In this document: positions 46,770 through 57,982 of the stretch, one piece after another
Numbering within the stretch: the first letter of the stretch is position 1
How the letters are laid out: each line of letters begins with the position of its first letter
Translations under genes and position numbers: made by a program
Assembly (NCBI GenBank): GCA_035610835.1
Contig: CM069442.1
Coordinates: 62,535,431 to 62,599,430 of the forward strand
DNA: 64,000 nt
From: Ophiura sarsii
Taxonomy: Eukaryota > Echinodermata > Ophiuroidea > Amphilepidida > Ophiuridae
Direction: 5' to 3'
The notes under the pieces: model-generated
What the model was told of the DNA's origin: nothing
What the model saw: only the letters and a program-made list of their open reading frames with translations
Database searches by the model: none

Positions 46770-48490
46770 ATGTATGAACGTGTACTTATTAACAACAAAA
46801 CATCTAATAAATTGAGTTACTACTCAATTTCAACAGCAAACACCTATGTGAAATATGACTAACTGAAGGGTACACTAAACACTTTTTACCATGGTAACAT
46901 TTCAAACCGAAATTGTTATTCGTTATATTAAAATCAATAATTTTTAATATATCAAATTTTACTTTCATTATGTTTTACTCGATCCGTGTTGCAGAATGTA
47001 ATGAATACTTAATTAACGAACCAATGTATTCAATGTCTAACTATTGGGATAATTTGATTTTCGTGCTCGTAGACTTGATGTCGATATGAGCCATATAACC
47101 ATTAAACCTTCCAAAACTACGCAATATCTTGGATGTAAGCAATGAAGGAAACATTCGGTCCTTTATTATACAACTTAGAGCTTAAAAACAAAGTTTATGA
47201 ACTGTTTAATGTTGTAAAATTAAATTAATGGTATGTCAATAAAACATAGTGTCGTGGGAATGCAAGCACATCGTCAGTGGTATTCTTGGCCTAATTAAGT
47301 TAATTAGCTATTCATGAAAACATTGGTAAATCCACACATTTTAAATCATATTACCAGTCTAGAAATTGGAAATAGTTAAGTTAACAAAATAACAAAATTA
47401 AACACAAAAATGATTCTCCTGCAAATGTCACTTAATTACGACGTTCTTGCATTCTCACGACGAAATGAATTATGCGTCTACATGTAGTGCTCGTATACTT
47501 GTGATATCGACAAGAACCATTTCCAATTATAAACACATTTTTCACATACGATAAGCTTGTCAAAATGCCCTGTCACACCTACGGCGATCAGGCCAGCAAT
47601 CGCACTGCGCTGAAAATATTAAAATATGAATAACAGGCAGTGAAAGCGCAGAAAACTGTCCGAAATTGTTAATTTGTATATCAAGGAATCAAGTCACAAT
47701 AACCCTTTCACATTCTGCTGTGATCAGGCCAGCCCGATTGCCATGACATAAATTGCCCGCTTAGGAGCGCTATTAATTCGGTCTGGTAAACCTATTCTTA
47801 TCATTTACTACGAGAGGATTGCCTGTGTGTATATTTAAATTCGGGGCGTGTACGAGCGGTACTATTTGCTAACTGCATGGGTGAGCTTCCATTATGTTGC
47901 AAATTACATCCCCGCTCATCGTTTAAAATACTCAATGGGCGTTGCGATACAGCCGGTTGGTTGCACACGAGAATTATGTCATGTAGCAACCAGCCTTGAT
48001 AGAAGGCGAATATTTAAATTTGGGGACGGTTTTTAGGGCATCAATTTATAGCGCTGCTAAGCGGGCCTTGTAGCCCAATGATTACGCTGAAAAATTATCA
48101 AAACGCCAAGCCAAGCGCATCCACAATCACAATAAAAAAAACCTTGCCTTTGAGTCTTCCCATAATGCCTATGTCGTTCTATGTTGTTCACTTGTTAAAC
48201 CCCGAAAACCTACTGAGTAGGCAGGAGGCTCTCTTTATAGGGCGATTACATGGGGGTCATTAGTTCAAATAATCCTTTAGACGAAGACTTGATGGATGGA
48301 GTCCAATCACTTGGATCAATAAGTTTAACAGGTTTTTGGTATTGTACTTGGGGGATGATTTGAATAACCTTCGTGCAATCGCTCTGTACTCTCCGCGCAC
48401 ACGCAGAGAACGTTGTGCAAACGTATTGAGTAAACGCAGACAGCGACCAAGAACGTTTACAGCGTAGTGGAAGTGCAGTGAGAGCCCGTG
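46770..48490. other. Remainder of copy A, no gene
   Basis: Only short open frames. Parts (46790-47180 and 48140-48490) match 57180-57540 and 57600-57980 of copy B; the segment between about 47180 and 48130 is mostly absent there. Confidence 0.5.
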
Positions 48491-50178
48491 AGACTTTATT
48501 TTATTGTAATTTTATTTTATTGGGTACTCAAACATCATACAGAGATAAAAAATTGCACATATCTAAATTGCTCCAAGCAATTTGAATAATATATAGACAT
48601 AATAAAATATGAAAAAAAGTACCAAGGATAGCCCAAAAAGCTTTGAACAAAAAGCTTAGTTCCATTGGGGTCCTTAACCAATGTTAACAAGCATAGAAAG
48701 GCAGAAAAAAACTAGAAATGAAACTCATGAATGAAGCACAACGCCAAATGAAAAGAAGGACAAAACAAATAAAAACAGGGCACGAGCACAAAGTGAGATC
48801 AGCTCAAGAATCAATTAAATCATAACTCGCCAAGTGTCTTTTAACTAATTTTTTGAACAAGCTAACTTTGGTGGTATTCTTGATCTCGCTCGGCAATGAA
48901 TTCCATATTGTAAGAAATGTCTATACATTTACGTTGACCGTAATTTATTTTACCGTCAAATTAACGGTAACTACCGTGGTTTCGTATTCTAACGGTATTT
49001 CATATATAAAAATACGCGATTTATTGGCGTTTTTATATATTTTACTGTAAAATAACGGGATAATAATACTCTCTGCAGTGATTTTACAGGTCAAAATAAA
49101 TATCTGTTATTTAACATTGGAACTGTAAGAATTGCTGTGATTTTACGTTGACCGTAATTTAATGTACCGTATTTCCATTACAAATGACAGAGAAATCTTC
49201 AACATAATTAAGCTTCCTCTTGGTGCCATATAAAATATCGCTGTCTTACCAAGATGAAGGGAGAGCTTGTTATCAATCATCCATTGCCTGCAACATTCTA
49301 ACTCTTGACTTAGTTTATCCGCAATATTTGTGGGATATTTACCAAAGACCAGCAAGGCACTGTCATCAGCATATAAAAGCACTTTACAGTCGACACTGAT
49401 GGGCATGTCATTCACATAGCAGAGAAATAGGAGAGGACCAAGGATGCTGTCATGCGGAACCCCGCAGGTGATGCCCAGTGGAGCAGAAACAATCTGGTCA
49501 ACATTGACAATTTGCCTCCTACCGCTCAAATATGATCTAAACCACTCAACTGAGGATACCCCTATGGTCTCTAATTTGTTGAACAGAATGACATGGTCAA
49601 CAGTGTCGAAAGCCTTTTGGAGATCAATTAAAACCATACCAGCTGTAAAATTACCACAAGAGGCCTGATTATGAATGTAGTCGGTTAAGTGAGCGTAACA
49701 TGTGTCTGCTGAGAAGGATCCTCTAAATCTAGATTGAAAGCTATAAAGGATATATAATTCGATCTTAGATAGCTCTCAAGCTGGGTATAGACAGCCCTTT
49801 CAAGAATCTTTGAAGCGACACTGAGTATACTCACAGGTCTGTAATTACCAACTTCTGACCTTTCCTTTTTCTTAAAAACACGAGCAGTTTAAAAATCTTG
49901 TGGAACGGAACTAGAACTAATAGATAAATTAATGATGTGAACCAAGTGATCTTCAATGGCTATAGCACCGTCTCTTAGAAATCTTGCTGGAATTCCATCA
50001 ATACCAGTACTTTTAGTTGGATTTAACGCACAGAGCTATTTGAGAACAAAATTCAGAAGTGATGGGCAAGAAGTTAAAACGTATTGACTCAGTCCCCTTT
50101 TCCTTATAATAATTCTTAAAAACATCCGAATCGGTATTAAAAATCCCTTGCGAAGGCGAGATATGTTTACAAAAATTT
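48491..50178 (-). mobile_element. 5'-truncated LINE remnant (non-LTR retrotransposon)
   Basis: Read on the minus strand, it encodes reverse transcriptase pieces: TGIDGIP, GNYRPVSILSVASKILE, DLQKAFDTVDH, a degraded GVPxxSILGPLLF and YADDS (49143-49637), then after a gap the C-terminal WNSLPSEIKNTTKVSLFKK (48830-48920). The frame has an internal stop near 49890 and an insertion. The 3' end is A-rich (TTTATTTTATT at 48490-48525 on the plus strand). It lies exactly between the two cassette copies, about 95 bp before the decayed Ig start. Inactive. Confidence 0.88.
48926..49180. mobile_element. Small insertion with 30-bp direct repeats inside the LINE
   Basis: TTTACGTTGACCGTAATTTA occurs in the same orientation at about 48928 and 49142, bounding about 215 bp rich in ACGGTAA/TTACCGT words in both orientations. 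It interrupts the LINE coding sequence, replacing the region between the palm and the C-terminus. Class unknown. Confidence 0.5.
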
Positions 50179-51108
50179 CAACCATTCCTAATAATTTACC
50201 AAACTGTATACTATTAATTGCTACGTTTTCGATAAGATACTAAAGTCAACCACGAGTCAAGATATTCTATAAAACCATCGCTGACACAATTATTAGCGTA
50301 ATGATTCTGGTACGTGTTACTTCATGTCAATCAATACCTTATTTATTACAATCACCAATGAGTACAGAAATTGTCAGTCGGGAACTGCAGGGTTTACTTG
50401 TGGGATTGCAGGTAGATCAAAAGAGACAATAGTATGGTTTGTCAATATTCTAGATACTAACATACCGTATACCGGCCACCGGGATATACCTGCATCTCCA
50501 GATGCCAGCCAGACTAATGTTGATGGGTTTGTATACGACTTTGAATACAGTCGTGATAGCGATGTAGAATACTGTTGTGACGCTAATTTACCTTAATACT
50601 TTACAATTCTAGATATTTCTATGGTTACCATTTAGGCCGCGATTACTTGAACTGTCAATATTAGGTCCCGCCGTCTTCAAATCCTAATTTCGAATACGTG
50701 GACGCCAGCCCACTCGCCACACCTGGAGGTTCATCAATAATTTAGGCCATGTTTTAAATTACACAAACAGGTGACGCTTCTGATTATACACAGAAACTCA
50801 GATTGGTGCGATTCATCTTATTTTCTCCGCCATGCGCGTACTTCCTCAAAGGCCCGTCATACAAATACTATCGATTGACAGTTTCAGAGGGGATCGTACC
50901 GTACTATCAGAATGTTTGTCCCTCACACTGATATATTCATCGTCAACTACACCTTTACCATCATCTTCAACAGAAAATTGGAATTACGATCACTACGATA
51001 CTGAAAATTGGGGGATGTATCTGCACCACAACATAATATGGACATTTACAACGTTAAATATAATAAGTTAAATGTTGCCGAACGAAACCGGACAATGGAG
51101 ATATACCG
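50178..51108 (+). pseudogene. Decayed third Ig/ITIM receptor gene
   Basis: Closely similar to the 34.6-kb gene from its upstream region onward (GTATACTATTAATTGCTACG). The start ATG has become ATC in ACCATCGCTGAC (about 50275). The frame is shifted near the GTCAGTCGGGAACTGCAG stretch (about 50375); the Ig-domain part (GIAGRSKETIVWFVNI) is readable, then a 290-bp insertion interrupts it at 50574. After it come the stalk part and a jump from GTTGCC to GAACGAAA that removes about 190 bp covering the membrane segment. It ends at about 51108, where copy-B-specific sequence joins the block equivalent to 40285. No functional protein is expected. Confidence 0.88.
50574..50863. mobile_element. 290-bp insertion with 6-bp target duplication
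   Basis: Flanked by AATACT (50568-50573 and 50864-50869). The uninterrupted site is seen in the paralogue at about 34935 (GAATACTATCG). The inserted sequence shows no coding potential; its class was not recognised, and a SINE is possible. Confidence 0.75.
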
Positions 51109-54102
51109 ACGTATGCTCCACCTGCTAAAACGGGGTTCAAATAGAACGAAAAACGATCGGATTGATACCAAACCGGAGGTGGTAATGAACAAGCAGATTT
51201 TGTCTGAAAATTATGGTGGCTCGGTTTAGGCACTCGTTATAAACACCTTTATTAGATTCTAGATGGTCACAAAAAGCAAGTTAAAAATAAAACGAAATCT
51301 TTACTGAAAACATTCAGGGGACAAAAATACTCCAAATATTATAACGAAGGGTAAGAAACTCCGTGTGTTTCCGGTGTACCCATTGACCAAATGCACTTGA
51401 CCAGTAGCAAATAGCATGAGCACGTCACCCTCGCGCCCGTCCTCTTCCCACCTCCCGCTCAAATGATTTGGAATGATACAATGAGCGGGGGTTTCCGACA
51501 AATCTACCACCATAGACCACGGTCCTCTGGCCTAGGTAATAGTCTATGGCATAATGCTCACAATTACAAAATAATAGCTCCACATTTATTCTCTTTGTCT
51601 GAAAATATGGTGAGATATTACACGTTAAGACTGACTCAAACCTAGCCAAAACAAAGTGCAATTTTCATTTGTGTAGTTACTATGAAAGGAGATATCACGG
51701 TTGATGCCACCTTAACCTTAATTAAAGTTGATATAAATAATAACAATTCGTAGAAATCAGGTCTATGTCTTTTTCCTTGTTACATGTAACACATTTTGAC
51801 ATAGAAAATTGTGAAAACTGTAGAAAATCCTAACCTAAATGGGACTATGATTTAATTATACAGCCAACTCCGGCTACATGGCCGTTAATTCTAGGTCGTT
51901 CTTTGGAAACACTCACATTTGTAAGTGCATTGTAGCTTTGTGGTTCCAATATTCAATATTGTTCTGGTTCATGGGCGCGGCATGCCAATTAATACTGAAA
52001 TGTGTTTGCATACGTGAAACAAAAGTCCCCTTTTTGTCAATGTAAATTTTAGGGATCTTTATAGAAAATCAAGATAGAAATTAAGTTGTAGAAAACGGTT
52101 TAATTTACATGTTTAAGCTGGATATAGGCTATCTATATTTAAATAAATTATCTTCAACGGGAAAATGTGGTTAAAACATATCATTCCATATCACGAACAC
52201 TACGGTTAGTTATGTCAAATACTCTCTTACCATTATATTACTTCCAACATTATTGGTTGTATCAAACAACTTCTGATATATTTGTGTAAGATTTTTACTG
52301 ATATAATCGACAGGATGGTTTAAAACATTGCTCGGGCAAATGTTAAAGAATTGTTGAGTGTTGTATAGGCCTATAGGTATATAATAAATTAATAAAATGT
52401 TAAAAATGTTATACACATAGTGATTATGCTAATTTCGAAGAAGAAAAATTGAACATTGGTATAAACTCATTCAAAAGGGAACCTGTTTCACGTAGAGGTT
52501 ATTTTAACAATTTTTACACCTTTGTTAACCACGTTTTGAGTTCAATTTGAACGTCTCAAACTAGTAGTAGGGATTTTGTTGTTGTTAGGAACCTTTGTAT
52601 CAATGTTATCTCGAATTTGCTGAGAATGTTTATATCAAATCTGACTTATTCACCTTTACAATGATCCAAAAAATGGCAGCAAATCATCGCAATATCTTCG
52701 TTTAGTTTAGAGATGAGCAAATATAAATACTCTTTGTTCTACAACACGAAATTAACGAACTATATTACCTATTTACAAAATTATCATTTTTAACACTTTA
52801 TTTAACAAGCAGCAACCACAACCATCTTGTCATTTTGGCTAAATTCATTGTAGCATACTGGCCTAAATATCAGCAACGGGTGAAGGAAATGACAATACGT
52901 GTCACAATAAACGGACACCCGTTTCTCATGCTGGTCACCAGTCTGTAAACACGTCACTGTACTATGATATTTTATCCTCAAACAAGATTGGTCTCAGATC
53001 TCCAGCCAATGTTGGATTTAAATAAGTCCTCCTCGTAGGGCCGCTATTTAATCAAATCAGCCTATATAGGAAAATAATAATATTGAATCTACAAAAACTG
53101 ACTTATGCCATCCCAGTTGCGGTTCTCGGGATTGGGAGCTGCTTGTACAGTGTCAGCCGTTATCTTATTTATTTCACTGTAGTGTTTTCTTGGTAAAAAT
53201 AAGCGAGTTCGATTTTACAGATGCCTTCAGGAGCACATATTTCTGAATTGATGTACATGTATTTAGTTTTAGATATAGGCGTACTCCAAGCCACGATGCA
53301 TTTTATTATCTCCGAGCCGAGACAAGAAATTGCTACAAATTTGGACCTCGTCCCCACATTCTCAAACATGTGGCTGAGCACAAAATGTGATATCGTTGGA
53401 AAGAAAAACATATCAGTAATTCATTGATATGAGACATGATATGAACAGCTCACGAATAACTGAGGGTCAGACAATTAAAACAAAAATCTCAAAATACTTT
53501 GGAGACTTTTAATATTCACTGATTATAATATTAAACATGACTGTCTGTGAAATATACATCCTTTTATATTTTTAAATGAGAGCTCTACCAACATTTGGCA
53601 GATAGAATTTCTGTTGCTTCGGCCTGTGCGTTAGTTTTGGTAGAAAAAAGAGCAAAAATCCGCTCCATTGTTTTTAATTCACCTGTAGAAACGAAAAAGT
53701 AATTGGAAAAACAATTTTCAATTTGACTATTCCAAATTAGATTTGCTAATAAAATAATACTATTTTAACAAGTTCGACAATTCTGCACGAAACAAAAAGG
53801 TGCGTTCAATATACGCTATCCATAATGAAATGGGTCCCGCTACTCATTCATGTCCTTATTTACAGTTCTGGCACTATTCAATTAAGAAATATATCACCAC
53901 AATAATGAAATTAAAGTTAAATTGCTGAACAAAGCAGCAAAAAAAACCCTCCAATTTTCCACGTATATGACGTACCATAACGGTTTATACATTTTTAATA
54001 ATATTTATGCCCTGATATCGGTAATGCAATTAAATTGATTTATCTTAAGGTAACGGTACATAGTCATAAAACAATCCATAGTATAGATAATCATAATACC
54101 AT

Positions 54103-54451
54103 GGAAAACCATCTAATAAAATGGGACGATACAAACATTCTCGCGAGAGACAACACTAGAAATACCAGATGGATTAGAGAATCCATTTGGATCCGTCGCA
54201 AATCCCATCTAGACATGAAACAGCACCTCATGAACGGCGACGATGGGGCCTACCAACTTAGTCACCTGTACGATCAATTGATCCAGAAAACGTCATCTAA
54301 CACATCTCGTGACGTCATCAGAAAATCAACTACTTCTGGTAACACTGGATCAACGGTCATACACCATTGAGAAAGACATCCAATCGGACGTCGAAACTGT
54401 CTGGAACAGTAAGTTCAATTTTGGAATTATCTTATAAATCTTCTAATTATT
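54103..54451 (+). mobile_element. Fragment of a Penelope-like retroelement (GIY-YIG end)
   Basis: 349 bp flanked by a 10-bp duplication ATAATACCAT (54093-54102 and 54452-54461) and absent from copy A. The plus-strand frame reads ILARDNTRNTRWIRESIWIR and then NGDDGAYQLSHLYDQLI, which resembles the C-terminal endonuclease end of Penelope-like elements (R.VREAI.IR followed by NRD.G..L...YD.LL). The family is recognised by pattern only. Too short to be functional. Confidence 0.55.
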
Positions 54452-54908
54452 ATAATACCATACTGCTGACTGCAAAGTAGGAATGCAAAAGTGGAATGAG
54501 AATTTCGTTGGTTTATTGCTTTTTTGGTTTGTCCGTTATTTATTTGTTGGTAGGGTGTGTGTGTGTTTTAGTCGGATTCTTGTTTGAGTTTTTTAAAATA
54601 GGAATTAAAACAGTAACACTACTTACTTAGTTGGCTGGGAGTGACTCGTTTGACCACAGTCTCTTCATTGTCTTGTCTTGCTTTTATGTCATACATCCAT
54701 AATGATTTTATAGGCTTATTGAATACTTAAGCATCTTGAGATTGTCGAGTCCCATCGGGACCCAAATGTGTGTCAAACACATACCAAGTGGTGAAACAAA
54801 CAAATAAAAAACATACGTACACAATAATGAAACAAACATGCAAAGAAACATTTAATAATACCAATGATTAAAAAGAAAAGTACATACTGTGACCTTAAGA
54901 TGGAACGC

Positions 54909-54915
54909 TATAAAA
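54909..54915 (+). promoter_or_regulatory. TATA box of GPCR copy B
   Basis: TATAAAA in GAACGCTATAAAACAGCCACAC, the same block as upstream of copy A, 139 bp before the ATG at 55048. Confidence 0.65.
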
Positions 54916-55047
54916 CAGCCACACTTTTCTCCCATATCGACTATTCTCCTCCTAGCATTATAACGCAGTAGATCGGACCCTACTACTGAACAATAAACTT
55001 TGAAAATAACAAACTTCATTTCATTTCATACCACGTTATTTAGCAAG

Positions 55048-56166
55048 ATGAATTCAACTTCATCCCCAAAGGCTGATGTTATCTGTACGATTTATAACAC
55101 CATACCAATCCCAGATGCTGACTACGCCGCTGAATGGTTATTCACCGAAACCGACAGGATCATCTTGACAATTTTTCTTCCGATAGTGATCATCGTAGGA
55201 GTCCTAGGGAATCTCGCTTTCCTCTTCATGATAACTCGAATGAAGCGTATGTACACTTTGACCAATGCTTACCTCGCCAACATCGCGGTTGCTGATATTA
55301 TGATGGTCACGTTTGCACCGATTCTTTATGTCGTGTCATACTTATCATCTCCTATATCTGATACCATGCCACTTACAGGTCCTGCCGGGTGTTACGCAGC
55401 TTTCTTCATTAGCTACACTGGATACTACGCCTCCCTCTTTAATGTTACACTTGTATCTTTAGAGCGATGGTTAGCGATATGCCGACCCTTACAACATCGT
55501 CGCATGAAGGGCAAATCACGTACCGTCAAGTTCGTTGCTGGAGCATGGGGATTAGCAGCATTAATAGCAGTGTTAAACGTGCCGAAAAATGGTAAAGCAA
55601 TTACGTATTGCATGGACTGGCCGGATTCCAAAGAGTACCTTGAAATGCCGCGATATTTCCATACATGCGGAGCAATGAACAAACATTTCGAGAATCATCC
55701 GGAAATCATTGAACTTCTTATTTTCATTGTGGCTTTCATTTTGAATGGCATGTGTTTCATTATGATAATACATACCTTGAGTAGTCGTTCAGTCGGAGTG
55801 AGCTCAGGCTCGAATGACGATCACAATACAAAGATTCGCAACCAGGTGGCGCGATTGCTGATCATAAATGGCATCGTGTTCTTCATCTGTCATGTTCCAG
55901 CGCAACTGACCGGACTGAATGATATCACGTACCGACACTTCAATATCGATATCCTTTCGAAGTCACAAGATATCAGCCTTACAAACGTCGGCCGGGCCTT
56001 TGAGTTCATGAATTCGGCTGTTAACGTCTTTATCTATGCTTTCAGCAGCAGTTTCTATCGCGATGGATTTCGAGAGGTTTTTTGCTGTCCCAATTTTCAG
56101 AAGCAGAAGACAGGAAAGGCTATCGACTCAAGCGTTTCTTCAACAACTGTCTCTGGTCGCATTTAA
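55048..56166 (+). CDS. Class A GPCR, intronless, copy B
   Basis: 372 residues, same length and layout as the 44.27-kb receptor: Asn55, Asp83, Cys115, ERW, helix-4 Trp, FFICHVP and NVFIY. The open frame extends upstream to 55000, but the paralogue and the TATA spacing support the start at 55048 (MNSTSS). Transmembrane and cytoplasmic parts are almost unchanged; differences cluster in extracellular loop 1 (LSSPISDTMPLT against FRSPVVHYMPLE), the loop-2 area and loop 3 (DITYRHFNIDILSKSQ). This suggests changed ligand preference; inference only. Confidence 0.93.
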   Translation: MNSTSSPKADVICTIYNTIPIPDADYAAEWLFTETDRIILTIFLPIVIIVGVLGNLAFLFMITRMKRMYTLTNAYLANIAVADIMMVTFAPILYVVSYLSSPISDTMPLTGPAGCYAAFFISYTGYYASLFNVTLVSLERWLAICRPLQHRRMKGKSRTVKFVAGAWGLAALIAVLNVPKNGKAITYCMDWPDSKEYLEMPRYFHTCGAMNKHFENHPEIIELLIFIVAFILNGMCFIMIIHTLSSRSVGVSSGSNDDHNTKIRNQVARLLIINGIVFFICHVPAQLTGLNDITYRHFNIDILSKSQDISLTNVGRAFEFMNSAVNVFIYAFSSSFYRDGFREVFCCPNFQKQKTGKAIDSSVSSTTVSGRI

Positions 56167-56703
56167 AGCTCACCAATTTCATGATGCTAATGCGTTTCAT
56201 TCAATGGAGTATACTGTTTAAAATTGCGAACATAATTGCCTTTTTATTGTATAAAGAAAAATAAGGTAAAACAGGAATGATAATAGTGTTAAAATCCATA
56301 TCGTAGACATCCCTATTAACGGGATGCACATTTTGTGTATGTCACGAGTATTGGCCATACGTCGTATCTGAACAGAAAATATCTTGGAGAAATGTAATGC
56401 AACAAACAATCTTATTTATTTTCCCGCAAATAAATTGTGGAGATGTTAAGGATTTCCAAATGTATAAATATGAATGCAATCAATGGTGTTAATTGAATAG
56501 AAATAGAGCTCGGTTGATAATATCAGTAGTATAATCTGTTGAACGCGTTTTGAGATTTACACGTCTTGATTTATTTATAACATGCCAAACGTTATACTCT
56601 TTAAAAACATGATTTGCTATCCATGGTGTATACTAAAAGTGAGACTAGAACTTTGTCACAATAATGTAAGAAGCAGATCTTCTCGGACGCAATGTATACA
56701 GGG

Positions 56704-56976
56704 TTAGGTTGCAGCACTGCAAAACCAGTACGTATGGCACATACGCCTACAAGACTTATACGTGAGACTTTTGCGATTGGCGCCATACGTGCAAGTACCA
56801 ATGAGAATTGAACTGAAACCAATGCAAATATTTGCATAATGATATTAATACATTCGCATTACTCTCTGATCAATTTTATTGATGCTTGTACACATGGTGA
56901 TGCAAAATATTACTTAGAAGTCACTTAATACATGATACGTATGGATTATATCTACTGGCTTGGCAACGCGGTCTTG
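56704..56976. mobile_element. GTACGTATGGCTCATACG-family element (copy 5)
   Basis: The left end has GCAGCACTGCAAAACCAG then TACGTATGGCACATACG; the right end (about 56933-56976) reverse complements to GCAAGACCGCGTTGCCAAG. It includes the interior word TTGAACTGAAACCAATGCAAATAT shared with copy 2. Orthologous in position to copy 4. Confidence 0.65.
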
Positions 56977-57826
56977 CACACACATATCGTCCTTTATGCA
57001 ATACACAAACGAATGCACAATTTTGAAAGGCTCATCTTGGTATGTAATTTCGGTTATGAATGATTTAGTTGAACAACTGCGAAATATCTGGATGTTATTT
57101 TCTTCTTCTTTTTTTTTTTTGGGGGGGGGGGATAATTAATTATATTTGAATTAATGAAAGCTTAATCAAAGTATCAAAAGCGAGCGCCACGATAGCTTGT
57201 CATGTATGGACGTGTGTATTTAACAAAAATTTCAACAGCAAACACCTAAGTGAAATATGACTAACTGAAGGGCACAATAAAAAGAAAATTACCATGGTAA
57301 CATTTAAAATATTAAATCGATAAATTTCAATATATCAAATCTTGCTTTCATTATTTTTTACTCGATCCGTGTTGCAGAATCTAATAAATATTTGTATTAA
57401 TTAGAATTAATGAACCAATTTATTAAACGTCTAGCTATTAGGATAATTTTATTTTCCTGCTCGTACACTTGAATGAGCCATAATAACCATTAAAACTACG
57501 TATAAAGCAATGAAGGAAACATATGGTCCTTGCACAAAACAAGCATGGAGGTTCGGCGTTCGGCGTTCTGTTCAGAGCGCTGCCCTTTGGTGCTGAGCTG
57601 AACCCATGCCTTTGAGTCTTCCCATGGTGTCTATGTCGTTTTATGTATGTTGTTCACTTGTCAAACCCCGAAAACATACTGAACAGGCAGGAGGCTATCT
57701 TTATAGGGCGATTGCGCGGGGTCATTAGTTCAAATATATAGTCATTTAGACGAAGACATGATGGATGAGTCCAATCACTTGGATCAATAAGTTTAACAGG
57801 TGTTTGGTAATGTACTTGGGCATGTT

Positions 57827-57866
57827 GGGGGGGGGGGGGGAGGGGGTGGTGGGGGGGGGGGGGGGG
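57827..57866. repeat. G-rich homopolymer tract
   Basis: Two G runs of 14 and 16 or more, separated by AGGGGGTGGT. A further run of 11 G (57121-57131) follows a T run. Strong G-quadruplex potential; the minus-strand poly-Pro frames here are artefacts. Confidence 0.9.
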
Positions 57867-57982
57867 CACACGCAGAGAACGTTTTGCAAACGTATTGAGA
57901 ACGTACTAGTAACGCAGACAGCGACTTGAAGGCACCAAGAAAGATTATAGCGTAGTGAATGTGCAGTGAGAACTCGTCAGAC

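Larger units (their letters stand above)
40285..48491. repeat. Segmental duplication copy A, GPCR part
   Basis: Nearly continuous similarity to 51108-57982, interrupted by indels. Examples: GCTAAAACGGGGTTCAAATA at the start, ATGAGCNGGGTTTCCGACAA, ACACCTTTGTTAACCACG, the GPCR gene, and TTTATAGGGCGATT with CGCAGACAGCGAC near the end. It includes a 42.25-42.6 kb foldback insertion not seen in copy B. Similarity stops at the 3' end of the LINE remnant (48491). Confidence 0.9.
51108..57982. repeat. Segmental duplication copy B, GPCR part
   Basis: Counterpart of 40285-48491. Same order and strand, shorter because of deletions (near 53000, after the GPCR, and about 47.2-48.1 kb of copy A), with one clear retroelement insertion of its own at 54103. 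Homology ends at CAGAC (57982), after which unrelated sequence begins. Confidence 0.9.

Noticed and set aside
49143..49637. Host gene for a reverse transcriptase
   Set aside because: It is a piece of a truncated LINE with a stop, an insertion and a degraded GVPQG motif.
55000..55047. Longer N-terminus for GPCR copy B starting at 55000
   Set aside because: The paralogue has no matching coding extension, and the MNSTSS start shared by both lies at 55048.
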